Position numbers and translations under genes: made by a program
NCBI GenBank assembly: GCA_012656075.1
Contig: JAAKBF010000076.1
Location: forward strand, 124,001 to 188,000
Direction of reading: 5' to 3'
Source of the DNA: Phytophthora hibernalis
Lineage: Eukaryota > Oomycota > Peronosporomycetes > Peronosporales > Peronosporaceae
Length of the DNA: 64,000 bases
Shown: in pieces, positions 9,593 to 20,335 of the stretch
Position numbering within the stretch: position 1 is the first letter of the stretch
Layout: each line of letters opens with the position of its first letter
The notes under the pieces: generated by a model
Told to the model about the DNA's origin: nothing
The model's database searches: none
The model's input: the letters and a program-made list of their open reading frames with translations, nothing else

Positions 9593-12500
9593 TTACGCCT
9601 GTTGGCGTCGACGAGTTGATCGAAGCCTTGGCTGAATAGGGAACAGGAACAAAATACAATTTGCTTGAGCTAGACATCAGCACACATTCGAGGAAGCAGG
9701 CTCACCTTCTCTTTGCCGTCTGCTGTGGAGCCTTTGTTGGTCATGCGCTTCTTCAGTGGCGCTTCGCCCTGCTCGTCTTCCTCCTCTTCTTTTTCCTCCT
9801 CAATTCCGTCTGATATGGGTGTTGCTGTACCAATCGAGCGCAAAGGCGATGCTGCGGTAGTTGGTTTGTTCGCCTGAAGCTTCTTCCAGCGCGACGATGC
9901 TGAGCGTCGTGGCACATCAGACTCGGTTCCACTATCACTTGAGCTGTCCGCAAATGTTCGTTTCTCCGGCCGAGCTTGTCCCAACAGAGACTGACGCCGA
10001 GGCGGAGTTGCAACATCGCCGTCGTCATCGTTGCCTTCTCGTTTCTCTTCAGCTTCTGCAGCAGGCGAGCCGCCATTGAGTAGGGATCGTTTGCGCTTGT
10101 TCTGCGGGTTTTTCAGGGAGCTACCAGGAGGAGAATTCAGCCTCATGAAGTGCGCGGCGAAGTCCATCGGTTTGATTGGCGAAAGCGACGTCTGCAGTGG
10201 ACAAACCGGCGAAAACATGTAAATGAGCAACAATGGAGTACAACGGAAAGAAGCAAGACACTTACACTGAGTCTCGGACCAGCGGGTGCTACAAGTGTTT
10301 CAGGCGCCTCGGGCTCATTCCTAGCTTCAGGTGTCCCGAACATGTCTGGTCTGCCGGGGCTATACAAGTGTTTCGGCAGAAAAATCTTCCCGGAAATGGC
10401 TTCAGGTTTGACTGTTTCTTGATCTTCTTCTTCAGCAACACAACGGCACTGTCAATCAGTGGATAAATATGCTTGCTTTCGGGAGATACCACGTCGTGGC
10501 ACTGTGATAATTTCGTCAGAATCTGCAACAAAAATGCGATGTTATCTGCCGCTGCGCTATTTGCCGAAACAAGTCCATCAAGGAAGAATCCCAGGTACCC
10601 CAGCTGGTCAGTCCACAACGCGCTTTGCAAAACCTTAACGTGTGATGTTGTCTTCACCAATTTGACCGGGAAATGCGGATGGTGTGCCAGTAGATGGATA
10701 ACGTATGGCAGCGAATACTCCGGTATCATGAGAGCATTCACGCTAGGTTGGCTTGGGCTACTGATCACCTCTGATTCGCGGGAAGAGGCACTGTCGAACA
10801 TGCGTCGCATACGCTCAATCGCCATCTTCAGTAGATTTCGAGCGATTTTTTCACGGCGGTGTTTGAATCTGTGGCAGCCAATGCCAAGTAACTGATGTAC
10901 TTGTGTGGGAGCTGAATGGGCTGCTTCATCAAGTGCGAAGTCATCTTCTTCAAGAACTTACGGCGAACATCTTCACTCGAATCTTGCATCGTAAATCCAA
11001 GCAAATGCCACTCAGAAGTCGAAATAGACACCTCTAGCTGTTGATTGCGCATAATTTTCATCAGACCGCAGGACGCAGTTGCTCGGAACAAAGCTGTCAG
11101 GGCGGGTGTTGGCGCTCGCGTCTTCCTTCCGACCGCAATATTTCAAACAAGAGCTTAATTAGTTCTGCTTCTTCCTCAAAAGGACTCGGTGAATCTCTCG
11201 TGGGCCGGCAGTAAACAAGTAAATTCACCGCAACCTTTATGGCCAAGCAGCGAGCCTCTGCTAGCTTTGCCGCCACCTGTTTACTACCTTTTCGGGAACG
11301 TTCCTTAGAACCAGGCGTGCCTGGCGTTGGATCATAGTCCCCCTGACCAATTAAATCTTCAAGTAAATGAGCCCAGAGACGGGAAAAAGAGGTTTGTCCG
11401 AAGAGAAGATGTTACTGCAGCGTTTTGACAATACTTCAAGGCTCTGCAACGCTGGCAATGCTTCTGGGGTCTTAGGGGAGCCAAGCTTCTCCTTCGAGCA
11501 TATCCTTTTAATCAACTCCATCGTTTCTTGCGTTTTCCCGTACAAGTGCGCAATCGTGAAAGCCGCCAATTCTGCCGCTCGACTCTCTTTGCAGCATTAA
11601 AGTTTTGAGCTTCAACATCGCTGTTCCCAAGACAGAAATTGTGTAGCTGCTCCATCAACGCTGAAGACGGAGTAGCATTCTCGTCGTCCTCCATCGACGC
11701 ATCATCCCCACGGTCAATTGTGACGGACCAATGCCGCGAGTAATTGGCGAGCACGTGCAAGGTTCCAAGGACCACCCTCGGGTCTTTAAGCACAGGCTCC
11801 TCCTCGTCCTTTTCATCACTCGTAGCGGATTGATTTGCACCTCGATTGTCGTCACTTGCAACCAAAATTGACGTAACTTTCTCGCGGATGAAAGGAGCAA
11901 ATAGCTCTGGTAACTCTCCAGAAGCCATCACCAGCAGGTCCACAATATTGCGATTCTCTCTGACGGCCGTCCTGATTTCAAGATCAAGCATTCCAAGAAA
12001 GTAGCGACTGTCGCCTGATTCATGGTCAGCAATGATAGCTTTCGGCACAACTTCTTCAAAATTCTCCCAACGGGGTTTTAGAACCAACACATCGAACCAA
12101 CTGATCTCTCGCATGTCTGGTTTCCTGTTGGCTCATGGAAAAGTCACACAATTCACCAATGTGTTTGAAAACAGTGTGATCCTTCCACTTCGATAGCCTT
12201 TCCAGCAGCTTATTCAGACTGTTAACATCCGAAAAATAGGTGATAGTCCGGCGTACAATCGTTGCTTTGCATTTTCCAGTTCACCGTTGTCGGCTTCAGT
12301 AGCACGCCCTTTGTGGCGGTGTTGTACTTTAAACTCGACAAACTTATGGCAGACATCCTGACACTTGGCCCGTTCGCTGAAGACCCGTCGCAACGCTTCC
12401 TTTGAAGTGGCATCCATGGAGTGATAAATAAATAGCAAACCGTTTGCACGAGTTCGCTCCGACAAAGCCTTAGGTAAAAGAAAATCGTCGAGCAGCTGAA

Positions 12501-14134
12501 TCACACGGAGCTTCAGCTCTTGCTGGGGTACGCGTAGCATTTCAAGACGTAGTCCGGAATCCAGCCTAACTTCTTAATGTACGGGAAGGGATGTTGCGAT
12601 GGTTCAGAGACAATAATCTCTCATCCCGCTCTACGTCGTCCTCCCAGTGAGAGGAGATGTGCGTGCTATATACCTGGCTGAGGCCGGTCATAGTTTCCTT
12701 TCGCAGCGCAACTTTCTTATCTTTCATGCGTTCTCCCACAGCCCGCAGACTCTCCTCACTGATCAGATCCAAGCAATTTGCCGCGAAGTCACACAACTCA
12801 TGCACCACGAGCTGCCGCACTTCCCACTCCGGGTCGCTTAACCGCAGAACAAACTCTTTCTCCAAAAGACTGCCCAAATCAGTCTTATTCTCCCAGATCG
12901 GCACACTTACTTGGATCATCTGCAGACGAATTTCCTTGCTGGCATCACGGAAGCGGCCCAAGAAATCGCGAAAGTTTTTCATGTACTGATTGCCATAATC
13001 CGCATGAGAAGAAGCGAATAATTTTCCCATTAGAGCAATAGCGTCTGAGCGCGTGGCAACCTCGTCCACCTGAAGCTGTAAGCACACGTTAGGAAGCACA
13101 TACAGCAACAGCGATGGGGTTACCTTGTGCACTTCGTGGATCAGGGTATACACGTGCTCCTTGAGCTCAGACGCTTGCTGGGAGCCAAACTCCCCATGTC
13201 CATAGATCAAAATGTTGTTAAAGAAATTCGATAGCGGATGTAGCAGGAACTCACTGGTGCGTCGAATCAACTCCCGTGCCATATGAGCAGGACTCCTTTG
13301 ATCTTCATCATCTTCACCCTCTCCAGTGTCCGTTGCATCCACCAACGGTCTCAAAATCACCTCCAAAAGTGGCTGTTCTACTCCATCACTCTCTTCAATG
13401 CATGCCACCATGATGCTCAGCATTAGATTCTCGATCTTGGCTGAGTGTTCTCCCATGAGTGTATCAAACAGAGCCTGGAACAACTGCACGATCATCAGCT
13501 CATCTCCTTCATTCGTGAAATCAAGTCCAACCACGAGCAGACATGACCTGACAGTAGCCAAGCTCTCCAGCACATGGAAACAATGCAATCCACTGGACGT
13601 GGCGGTTTGCTCCGGTGCTAGAGCTCTCACTTGCTCACAGAGCAGCTTAAAGACTCTGTACAGCTCCTCATCGGAGCTAAAGGGCGAGTCAGGCGACGAC
13701 ACGCGCAGCGTCTCCACGAGGCAGCAGGCCACCAAGGCCCGTACATGTTTGTCCTGATGCTTGAGAAGCTTCTGCTGCAGTAGCTCCGCCGTGACGAGCT
13801 GCAGCTGTTGGGGAGGCAGTCCGTCCTCTTGTTCCTGCTGTCTGCTGGGCGTCTGCTGCAGCGTCTCCCACGTAACTTTGAGTCTTTTAGCTAAACTGGA
13901 GGCATTTCGTCCTGCTCCTGCTAAGTATGTGCCGGATAGCACGTTATCAGATGGACTATTTCTGATTCTGGGTTTCTGCGGCGTCTGATTCTGAGTCTGC
14001 TGCGTTGTCACATGGTCCGATTCTGGGTCCTCCGCCTTGAATTCCTCCGCTTCTGGGCTGCGTCTGGACGTCGCGTTTGGGCTGCGCGTGCGCCTCTGGA
14101 CAGTCGTCGATGTGCGCGTCCTGCGTGGAGCCAT
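9593..14134 (-). CDS. PDS5: PDS5-like sister-chromatid cohesion regulator (HEAT repeats), nine frameshifts
   Basis: Cohesin-associated HEAT-repeat protein, about 1,450 aa, nuclear. The first 522 codons (14134-12566) are intact and carry the Pds5 signature order: a segment on one-time failure to load (LFDTLMGEHSAKIENLML), HEAT repeats (DPEWEVRQLVVHELCDF), then KLGWIPDYVLKCY, DPRVVLGTLHVLANYS, and a basic/acidic disordered tail (KRKRSLLNGG, EEEKEEEEDEQG). Two introns, both 74 nt: 10192-10265 and 9632-9705; the last gives a 12-codon basic tail ending at 9593. Between 12.6 and 10.4 kb the homologous frame shifts nine times (about 12602, 12526, 12234, 12067, 11576, 11394, 11112, 10848, 10436), each needing one added base, and several lie in short homopolymers. 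No stop-creating substitution was seen, so I favour consensus errors over pseudogenisation. Confidence 0.85.
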
Positions 14135-14238
14135 CGAGGCCTGTGGGGACGGTCAGAGAGCGCCAAGTAGCGAAGTTTCCCTTGGGCTTTGGTTGCCTTT
14201 CGCGCTTTGATGTTTTTGGCGGGTTTACTTTTACTTGG

Positions 14239-14409
14239 TGGAGTGGTGCACGTGAATAGCCTACGGAAATGCATGAGTAGCACGAATAGCATATAGTGCA
14301 ATCATATGAAGACGCTTGCGTGCTGGTGTGGAGTGGTGCACGTAAATAACCTACGTAAGTGCATTGGACAGGGCGAACGATACATGTAGCGCAATCATTT
14401 AAGACGCTT
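14239..14409. repeat. tandem direct repeat upstream of PDS5
   Basis: 14239-14317 and 14329-14409 are diverged direct copies (shared blocks TGGAGTGGTGCACGT, CCTACG, and AGACGCTT at the ends). They sit in the promoter region of the minus-strand PDS5 gene and next to the left end of the SET-bearing transposon. Confidence 0.6.
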
Positions 14410-14631
14410 CAACTTGTGCAGTTGAAGTGACCGAAGGCGCATTTGACCGACCTTTGACTAATGGGTGCCTTTCAAAACCCTCATAAATCAGTTTTATCGA
14501 AAGCTTTTTACACCCTGTTTAATCCGTCACATACCCTTATTAAAAATGACTCAGAGGGCACTCTTCAAAACGACGTCCGAAACTGAAGTCAATCTTTGGT
14601 TGTGTCCTGTTCAAAGTCCTGTTTTCAGTTT

Positions 14632-16017
14632 AAATGTCTTATTCCCAGTATAGTTACCAGATGGGGCAGTTGTCTCTTGGACAAAATCTAGAACGAAGTG
14701 AGACGTCGGTTGGTACCTCTCCACCCTCTCCTGGCAACGCACGTCGGCATGGCACCCGACGCTCCATTTCCGCCTCTTCCCTGCCAGAGGAGCGATAGTG
14801 ATGGACAGAGCAAGCGTTCTGCTAGCTCTGTGTGCTCGGTCTCGAACACGTAGGAGGCTGACAAGCAACAGGAGTTACGTCGACGACTCTACGAGGAGAT
14901 CTGTCGCAACGAATGGCAGCGCTTGGTGCGCATGCGCCACTGCGTCTCCCTTCACTGCTTGAAAGACCCTGCACAGGCTAGCTGGATGGACACCTGGAGC
15001 GGCGGCACGGACGAGAACTTCATCAATACGACAAGTCTTTCCCGGTAAGTTATATCTTGCTCATTGTTATGTCTTTAACATCTTAGTGATTTGTTCGCTA
15101 CTCTTGAACAGGGATGCATTCTGTACTTTGTTGGCGAGATTCGAACTGTTCTACGACCTACCAGTTTATCGTCCTAAAGGAGGGCGTCCCCGCAAGTTAC
15201 AACTGCACCACCAGGTGCTTGGTTTGTTACTCGCCTTCTACGTCGGGTCAATGCAGAGGAGTTCCTTGTGCAAGGAGTTCGGCGTCCCTCCATCCACGCT
15301 AGCTCGCGTGTTGAACGCGGCGGAAGAAGCACTATCGACAGCTTTGCAGAACTTCTCGCCTGCACGTATAATGTGGCCGTCTTTGGGGCGTCAGAAAGCA
15401 CTCGCCCGGTTGGTAGCACGCCGTCACCACTTGGTGCAGTTTACGTGGGGTTTTTAGACGGGAAGAACTACCGAGTTAGTACACGCACTTACTTATTCAC
15501 TGTTAACTAGCGACTGCTAACTGTTTGTTATCGTTGTGGTTCCCCATAGGTACAGCAGCCTCCTCACTCGGACGTGCAGAATGCCCAATATAATGGTTGG
15601 CTGCACAATGTATACGTTACCAGGACGTTGTGCTTCAGCGCCGACGGCCTCATTGTCTGGGCTAAGCACAACTGTCCCGGTAGCTGGAACGATGGAGACG
15701 CAAGTTTGGACTTTCGGAGAAAGCTAGCCGACCCGGAGCTCAACCCCGACGCCAGATATGGTATCGTGGTAGATAGCGCGTTCCCGTGTGGGAAAGAAAT
15801 GACAGGAAGAGTCATGGCCCCTCTAAAGGACGGAGACCTCAGTCGCTTGGTGCCGTCAGTGCGCAAGGCGGCAAAGATAATGTCAAGCGCAATAACGTTT
15901 GTCCGACAGTCAACAGAGTGGGGTATGGGGTCGGTGGAGAAGGTATACCACCGACTCCTGCTCCCTCTTCCGTACGACACACTCAAGCGACAGCGGCGCC
16001 TGGATAATTTGTTTCGC
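14632..16017 (+). pseudogene. DDE_Tnp_4-type (Harbinger-like) transposase, C-terminus swapped away
   Basis: Starts at ATG 14632 (Ser/Tyr-rich N-terminus), has a frameshift and a TAG before an exon ending SLSR at about 15045, an intron to 15109, a long exon with a frameshift near 15440, and an intron about 15474-15550. Catalytic landmarks: first Asp in GFLDGKNYR, conserved NGWLHNVYV, GSWNDGD with the second Asp, and RYGIVVDSAF, then the typical C-terminal run KRQRRLDNLFR. At 16018 homology to transposase stops and SET sequence begins. The missing transposase end (FRVRTVGISEIRTT) is found on the minus strand at 18153-18242. It would cut and paste the element; this copy cannot encode an intact enzyme as it stands. 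Confidence 0.7.
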
Positions 16018-16275
16018 ATCCGAACGACCGGGAACAAGTACATGGGAATCGACGCCATGCATGAGGGCGGTTTGCTGAGGCTGATTAACCACTCATGCTA
16101 GCCCGCTGCACGCTTTCAGACGGGCAGCGAGCTGACTGTGGTTGCCGTCACCGTTCGAGATGTATTTCCAGGCGAGGAGGTGACCGTGTCGTACGGCAAC
16201 ACGTTGTGGTTTGTCTGCCGGTGTGGCTGGTGGGGTTGCCAGCACCGTCATTTGCAGCACCTACCAGTCGTCTGA
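16018..16275 (+). pseudogene. C-terminal half of SET domain plus post-SET, displaced by inversion
   Basis: In frame with the upstream transposase, residues read GNKYMGID, GGLLRLINHSC, then a TAG at 16099-16101, then P..ARF, FPGEEVTVSYG and a post-SET motif VCRCG-x4-C. These are the NHSC substrate/cofactor pocket, the GEE(L/V)T-x-xYG motif and the zinc-binding tail of SET lysine methyltransferases. The matching N-terminal AWS and SET half is on the minus strand at 18243-19238. The TAG falls directly after NHSC, where families accept any residue, so it may be a point mutation. Confidence 0.75.
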
Positions 16276-16646
16276 CGGTGTTGATACTTCTGTTGAGGAC
16301 TTGACGCTTGGAGCGCTAAGAAGACATCTAACTGTGTTGCTGTAGTTGTCCTATTTTCTTGTATTTTCAACAACAAAAATTGTTTCTCTTTTTACAGACT
16401 CGTATTATGTTCAGCATATCATACTTGACACTAGTCTTTTCCCCTTCCGATCGCCATACTTAACCCTAGATGTTTGCCCTCTTCGGATCGCCTTATGAAA
16501 GGCTTCTTCATTCGAGATTCCGCTCCCTCTCTAGCAAGCCCGCCTGAATTATACATTCAGTGGCGGTGATGGCCCCCGAGTTAGTGTATTACGAAGCTCT
16601 CTTGACTTTCTCACACGTTCTGAATACTGTTGCCTTTGTATTGTAG

Positions 16647-18112
16647 CGAGGACGCCAAGCCAGATACCACAACTACAGTCTGGATGAGCAGTTGCTCATC
16701 TGCGCGCTCGCCGACAAGTTCAAGCCACTTGGGCGCAACATGTGGGAGCATGTTGCGCTTGAGTACAACTCGCGGCGGAAAGAAGCTGGTTAGCACGAGA
16801 CTTCGAGTCTCTCCGGCGCAAGTTCCGCAACTTATATGATCATGCGAAGCCGACGGGTATCAATGGCGAGATTCCGCCGAAACTGCGTCCCATCGCCCTT
16901 GCTCAAGACATTCAGAGAGCCATAGAACGAAAAGCAGGAACTCTCACATCGCATGACGGTTTTGACCATGGAGAAGACGACGCTCACTTGTTGAAAGAGG
17001 TGGACGCTGCGTTGGGGTTACCAGCGAAGAGCCTCTCTCCGAAGCTTCGGGCGAGAGGGCGGACGCGCTAGACGACGGAGAATCTGCTAGCGTCGATGAC
17101 CCAGACGAGGAGGAGGAGAGCCATATGCAGGTGGAAGATATGACTCCGTTGACCCAGACTTCGCCGGGTCGTACTCAGGAGACGACGAGTGTCGGGCAAG
17201 GGACTGTGATGACACGTCTTGGTAACTTCGACACGTCTCTGGGTGAGGACGTCTGGTCAGACGACGATGACGACAGTCCCACGACAGAGGTGGAGCCCGC
17301 AGGACCAGAGCGCGCAGGAGACAATGCAAATCAGTCAACGTCTCCCGAGAAACTTGATCTCGGAGGACGCGAGTACGATGAGGGTGAAGAGCGAAATGTA
17401 GAGCAGTGGATTATGATTGCTACGGGCCGGCGCGATTTGGTGACGTCGGGTGAGGCCATCCCTACGTTGGTTGCCCCGTCTAACGCAGCGGTGGTTGGTC
17501 GACGCGCAGGAGATGGCGCGCAATAAATCTAAAAACACAGCGAGTAATCGCTTGGGGAGGAGACCTCCGCGTCGTCCGTGACAATCTGGAAGTCATGACT
17601 GGTAGATCTGGTAACGGAGGAGCAAAACGAGACACACCCGACAGCTCCGCATCTGGAGCTACTTATGCAAGTAACAAGCGCGCGCGCTAAAAAACGACTC
17701 GATGAACTGAAGAAGGACATGGAGGAAGCTGAAGAAAAGCGTGCATCTGCTTCCAACGACATGATGCAAGTACTCGTTTTCGAGAAGATACCGATCGGCG
17801 CGCAGAGATGGAGGATCGTCGACGCCGAGGGAGAGAGAGGCCAGGCTGGCTTCCGAAAAATAGGAGAGGGAGGAGAGAGAAAGCTTGCGTCGTGAGGTGG
17901 CGGCAGCGGCCGAGGCTCGTCGCACCCAAGAGTTGGAGTTGGCGCGTACACTTCGCGAAGAGCAGAACCGAAAGGACTCCGAGTTAGCTGCAGAGAACCG
18001 GCGCCGATACGAAGAACGTGTGGAAAGAGATCGCACGGAGTCGCGGGAAAGACACGAGCAAATGCTGCTGCTAATCTCTTCGATGCAGAGAGGCAACCAA
18101 CCAGGGAACTAA
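16647..18112 (+). pseudogene. SANT/Myb-like DNA-binding protein with C-terminal coiled coil (Harbinger accessory protein type)
   Basis: The exon begins after an AG acceptor at 16646 and reads YHNYSLDEQLLICALADKF, then LGRNMWEHVALEYN, a frameshift near 16790, and ARDFESLRRKFRNLYDHAKPTG: the trihelix/SANT layout of the second protein of PIF/Harbinger elements. The middle is acidic and disordered (17125-17526). The end (17885-18112) is a long charged helix (EARRTQELELARTLREEQN to QPGN). Several frame changes prevent one continuous reading. In two-protein systems this partner binds TIRs and imports the transposase. It lies wholly inside the inferred inverted segment, so its ancestral direction was probably minus. 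Confidence 0.55.
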
Positions 18113-18242
18113 CACAGCGAAACCGTAAGTGCAGTGCGTAAATGAAGTGAATTTACATTAAGATCGGCAAATTGTCCTCACGCCCATGGAAGTGCGTAGT
18201 TCTTATCTCGCTTATCCCAACTGTACGCACGCGGAAGTTAGA

Positions 18243-19238
18243 CATCTTCAGGTGCATTCGGAAACCGTTGTTGACCGGCGCATTTTTACAAGGCGGGCCG
18301 AAGAGTTGAACGTGACCTAGGTACCTCACGGAAGGGATGGCCGCCGTGGCCACAAGGCCTCTCATGTCCGTACGTGTGTTGCGGCAGATTGCGAGATCTT
18401 TTCTCTCATGTAGTGAATTGCCGCACGCACCGACAAATGCACAGTTGTGGATCGTACAAAACCGTCCTTTCTTGGCATTTAAACAGGAGAGGGCGTTGCA
18501 GCGAGTGACACACCCGCACCCCATTACTTCAGGTGCCACATGAGGGAATCTCCATTTCCTCGGGTTGTATTGCTTCACGAGCAGCCCCACCCCAACAGGC
18601 CACGAGTCTTTGATCCACTTGTCGTGTGCAGAATGGAGCGCCGTATCCCCAATGAGGACGAAACCGGGAGAACTGGCCTGAGAAGACGCTGCGTCTATCG
18701 GCTTTAGGCGAGGAAGACTTGCAATCTGCGCCAAGGTCTCCGAGTCGTATCCATCGGACTCGAATGCTTCGGCGTACCAGTCGGGAATATCTCGATTACT
18801 TAGGTTCGGGTGAATGGCCGGTCGTTTCGGGCGTTGAGGAGTCCATGGCGCCACGGTAGACGACTGCGACGCCGTTGTTAGTGGAGAACCGGACGGTTCA
18901 GTAAGTGTGGTGCTTGTTTCGGGCGAGTACGGCGTAGTCGAACCGATATGCGCGGATAAAGTGGAGACTCCGCGCTTGTCTGCTTGGTTCTGGTCGATCG
19001 GTGCCAGCTGAAACAAGGCCAGAGAGCTGACTTGCATCGTGGCAGCCTCTAAGACCAGTGGGTGAGTGAAAGTCCGCCCCGACCGAAGCCATGGCAGCGG
19101 CGATCCATCGGTGGGCGAGGCTGACTTCGTCTTTCTTCTTTTCAAAGGAGGATCGTCGTAAGAGCCATCAGCCTCGTGGTTATCTTCTTCTGGGGCAAGA
19201 CAGCGTTTAGTGCGAAGTCCGACGCGCACCCTAGGCAT
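18243..19238 (-). CDS. AWS-SET histone lysine methyltransferase-like protein, N-terminal part (3' end replaced by transposase sequence)
   Basis: ATG at 19238. About 230 residues of disordered Ser/Thr/Pro-rich sequence with a nuclear-localisation-like PPLKRRKTK are followed by a Cys-rich AWS domain (CGCVTRC, SCLNAKKGRFC, NC, GACGN). Next comes the start of a SET domain (RNTRTDMRGLVATAAIP, then FRMHLKM). AWS-SET pairing is typical of H3K36-type methyltransferases (SETD2/ASH1/NSD group). The frame then runs to 18153 through FRVRTVGISEIRTT, which is the C-terminus of the element's transposase, not SET. The rest of SET lies at 16018-16275 on the other strand. Confidence 0.75.
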
Positions 19239-19762
19239 ATAACTGCAGCGTGAGCGACCAGATAACTAGTCCGTGCATGTATACACACCTTACCGAAAAG
19301 CAGGCGAACCCGGAGAGCGCACACTCATCACAGGCTGGGCATCGCTAACCGCATTGCGGGAGCGATATGGGGACGGATGCGGGGTCAGCTGCGGCGAGGA
19401 TTGGCACGAAGACGTCGATATAGAGACTGAGGGTGCGGGCGCATTCTATGACACAAGAAGAGGTCAAACGTTAGTGAAGAGAAACACATGCGAGACAGCA
19501 TGGCGAGTACGTACTCACTCGCGGCGTCGTGCATACAACGGACTTCTCTGAGAGCCGGCGAAAGTCGCAATGAGAGGCGAGGAGCTCGGCGCGCGCAAAT
19601 TTCCCGCCCAGCATCCCTTGAAGATCGCTTCACTTCAATTTGAATGTGGGTGTCTTCTTCAGGGGGCTGACTCAATACATAGTGAAACAAAGTCATTTCT
19701 TTTATCGGTTGCAAGTTGAGGGGTGTCATTAAACGCGATAAACCCATTTAATAATTTTTCTC

Positions 19763-19785
19763 GTGAGACCACTTTTTGGTCTCAC
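19763..19785. repeat. subterminal hairpin of the SET-bearing transposon
   Basis: GTGAGACCA, five-base spacer, TGGTCTCAC: a perfect 9 bp stem about 60 bp inside the right TIR, with AT-rich flanks that partly extend the symmetry. Confidence 0.6.
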
Positions 19786-20276
19786 CAAAGAATTATTTTT
19801 AATCACGAGTTTTATGACCGGTTTTATCTCCCCTTCCCTAGGCATAAAACGGTTTATGGTTTTTGAAAGGCACACAATGGAATGTATTAATACCGCAGGC
19901 TAAAACTAAAAACAAGAGAATCGAAGAGAAGGCACTAGGTTCTGTATGCAAATCATGTTCCGTACAGACCCCATCATCACGGGGCACCTTTGAATGGGGT
20001 TTTCGCTGGACGAGACTTGGTCCCTCGGAGTGTTTTGCACCTCGAAGCACAGAGACTAACCAAGCGGTGTGGTAAAAGTGGTGGCCGACATCGTTTGTAT
20101 CGAGTCACCAAGCTCCCGGAGATTTGAAGACCTGATTGGAATTGTGGCTCTGCAGCGAACGTCGATGACATGCGGAGCGTGGAGACCTTCGAGTGGAAGT
20201 TCCAGGGCTTGTCCTGTGGTTTACAGCCGCTTCGACGATGTGTACAGTCGAGTTTCCTCACTTGCTTTGATCGCTG

Positions 20277-20294
20277 TCATTCCCGAATTTGCTT
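20277..20294 (+). promoter_or_regulatory. oomycete Inr + FPR start site of the HAD phosphatase gene
   Basis: TCATTCCCGAATTTGCTT matches the oomycete initiator (TCATTYYN-A-WTTT) and the overlapping flanking promoter region at all but one defined base, 59 bp before the ATG at 20336. Confidence 0.55.
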
Positions 20295-20335
20295 CGGCTC
20301 CCGCAGCCCCGTTCAAGACTTAACCACCGCCAAAC

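Larger units (their letters stand above)
14465..19873 (+). mobile_element. TIR transposon carrying a DDE transposase, a SANT/Myb-like protein and a SET methyltransferase
   Basis: The ends 14465-14497 and 19844-19873 are imperfect inverted repeats (outer GTGCCTTTCAAAA, then CATAAA and GTTTTAT). The 5.4 kb between holds four gene pieces that belong to three genes: transposase, a SANT/Myb-like coiled-coil protein, and an AWS-SET gene. AATGG occurs at 14460-14464 and 19876-19880, but two bases separate the right copy from the TIR, so the target duplication is doubtful. A hairpin lies just inside the right end. Transposase plus SANT protein is the PIF/Harbinger two-protein plan; the SET gene is an addition I do not know from described families. 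The copy looks inactive: TAG codons, frameshifts and an internal inversion. Confidence 0.7.

Noticed and set aside
13326..13757. 143-codon plus ORF within PDS5
   Set aside because: Antisense to intact PDS5 HEAT repeats.
19385..19747. 120-codon minus ORF upstream of the SET gene
   Set aside because: Begins in subterminal transposon sequence and shows no motif; it could be a 5' exon of the SET gene but nothing proves it.
14460..19880. AATGG as target-site duplication of the SET-bearing transposon
   Set aside because: The right copy is two bases away from the TIR end, and 5 bp is not expected for PIF/Harbinger (3 bp); left as unresolved.
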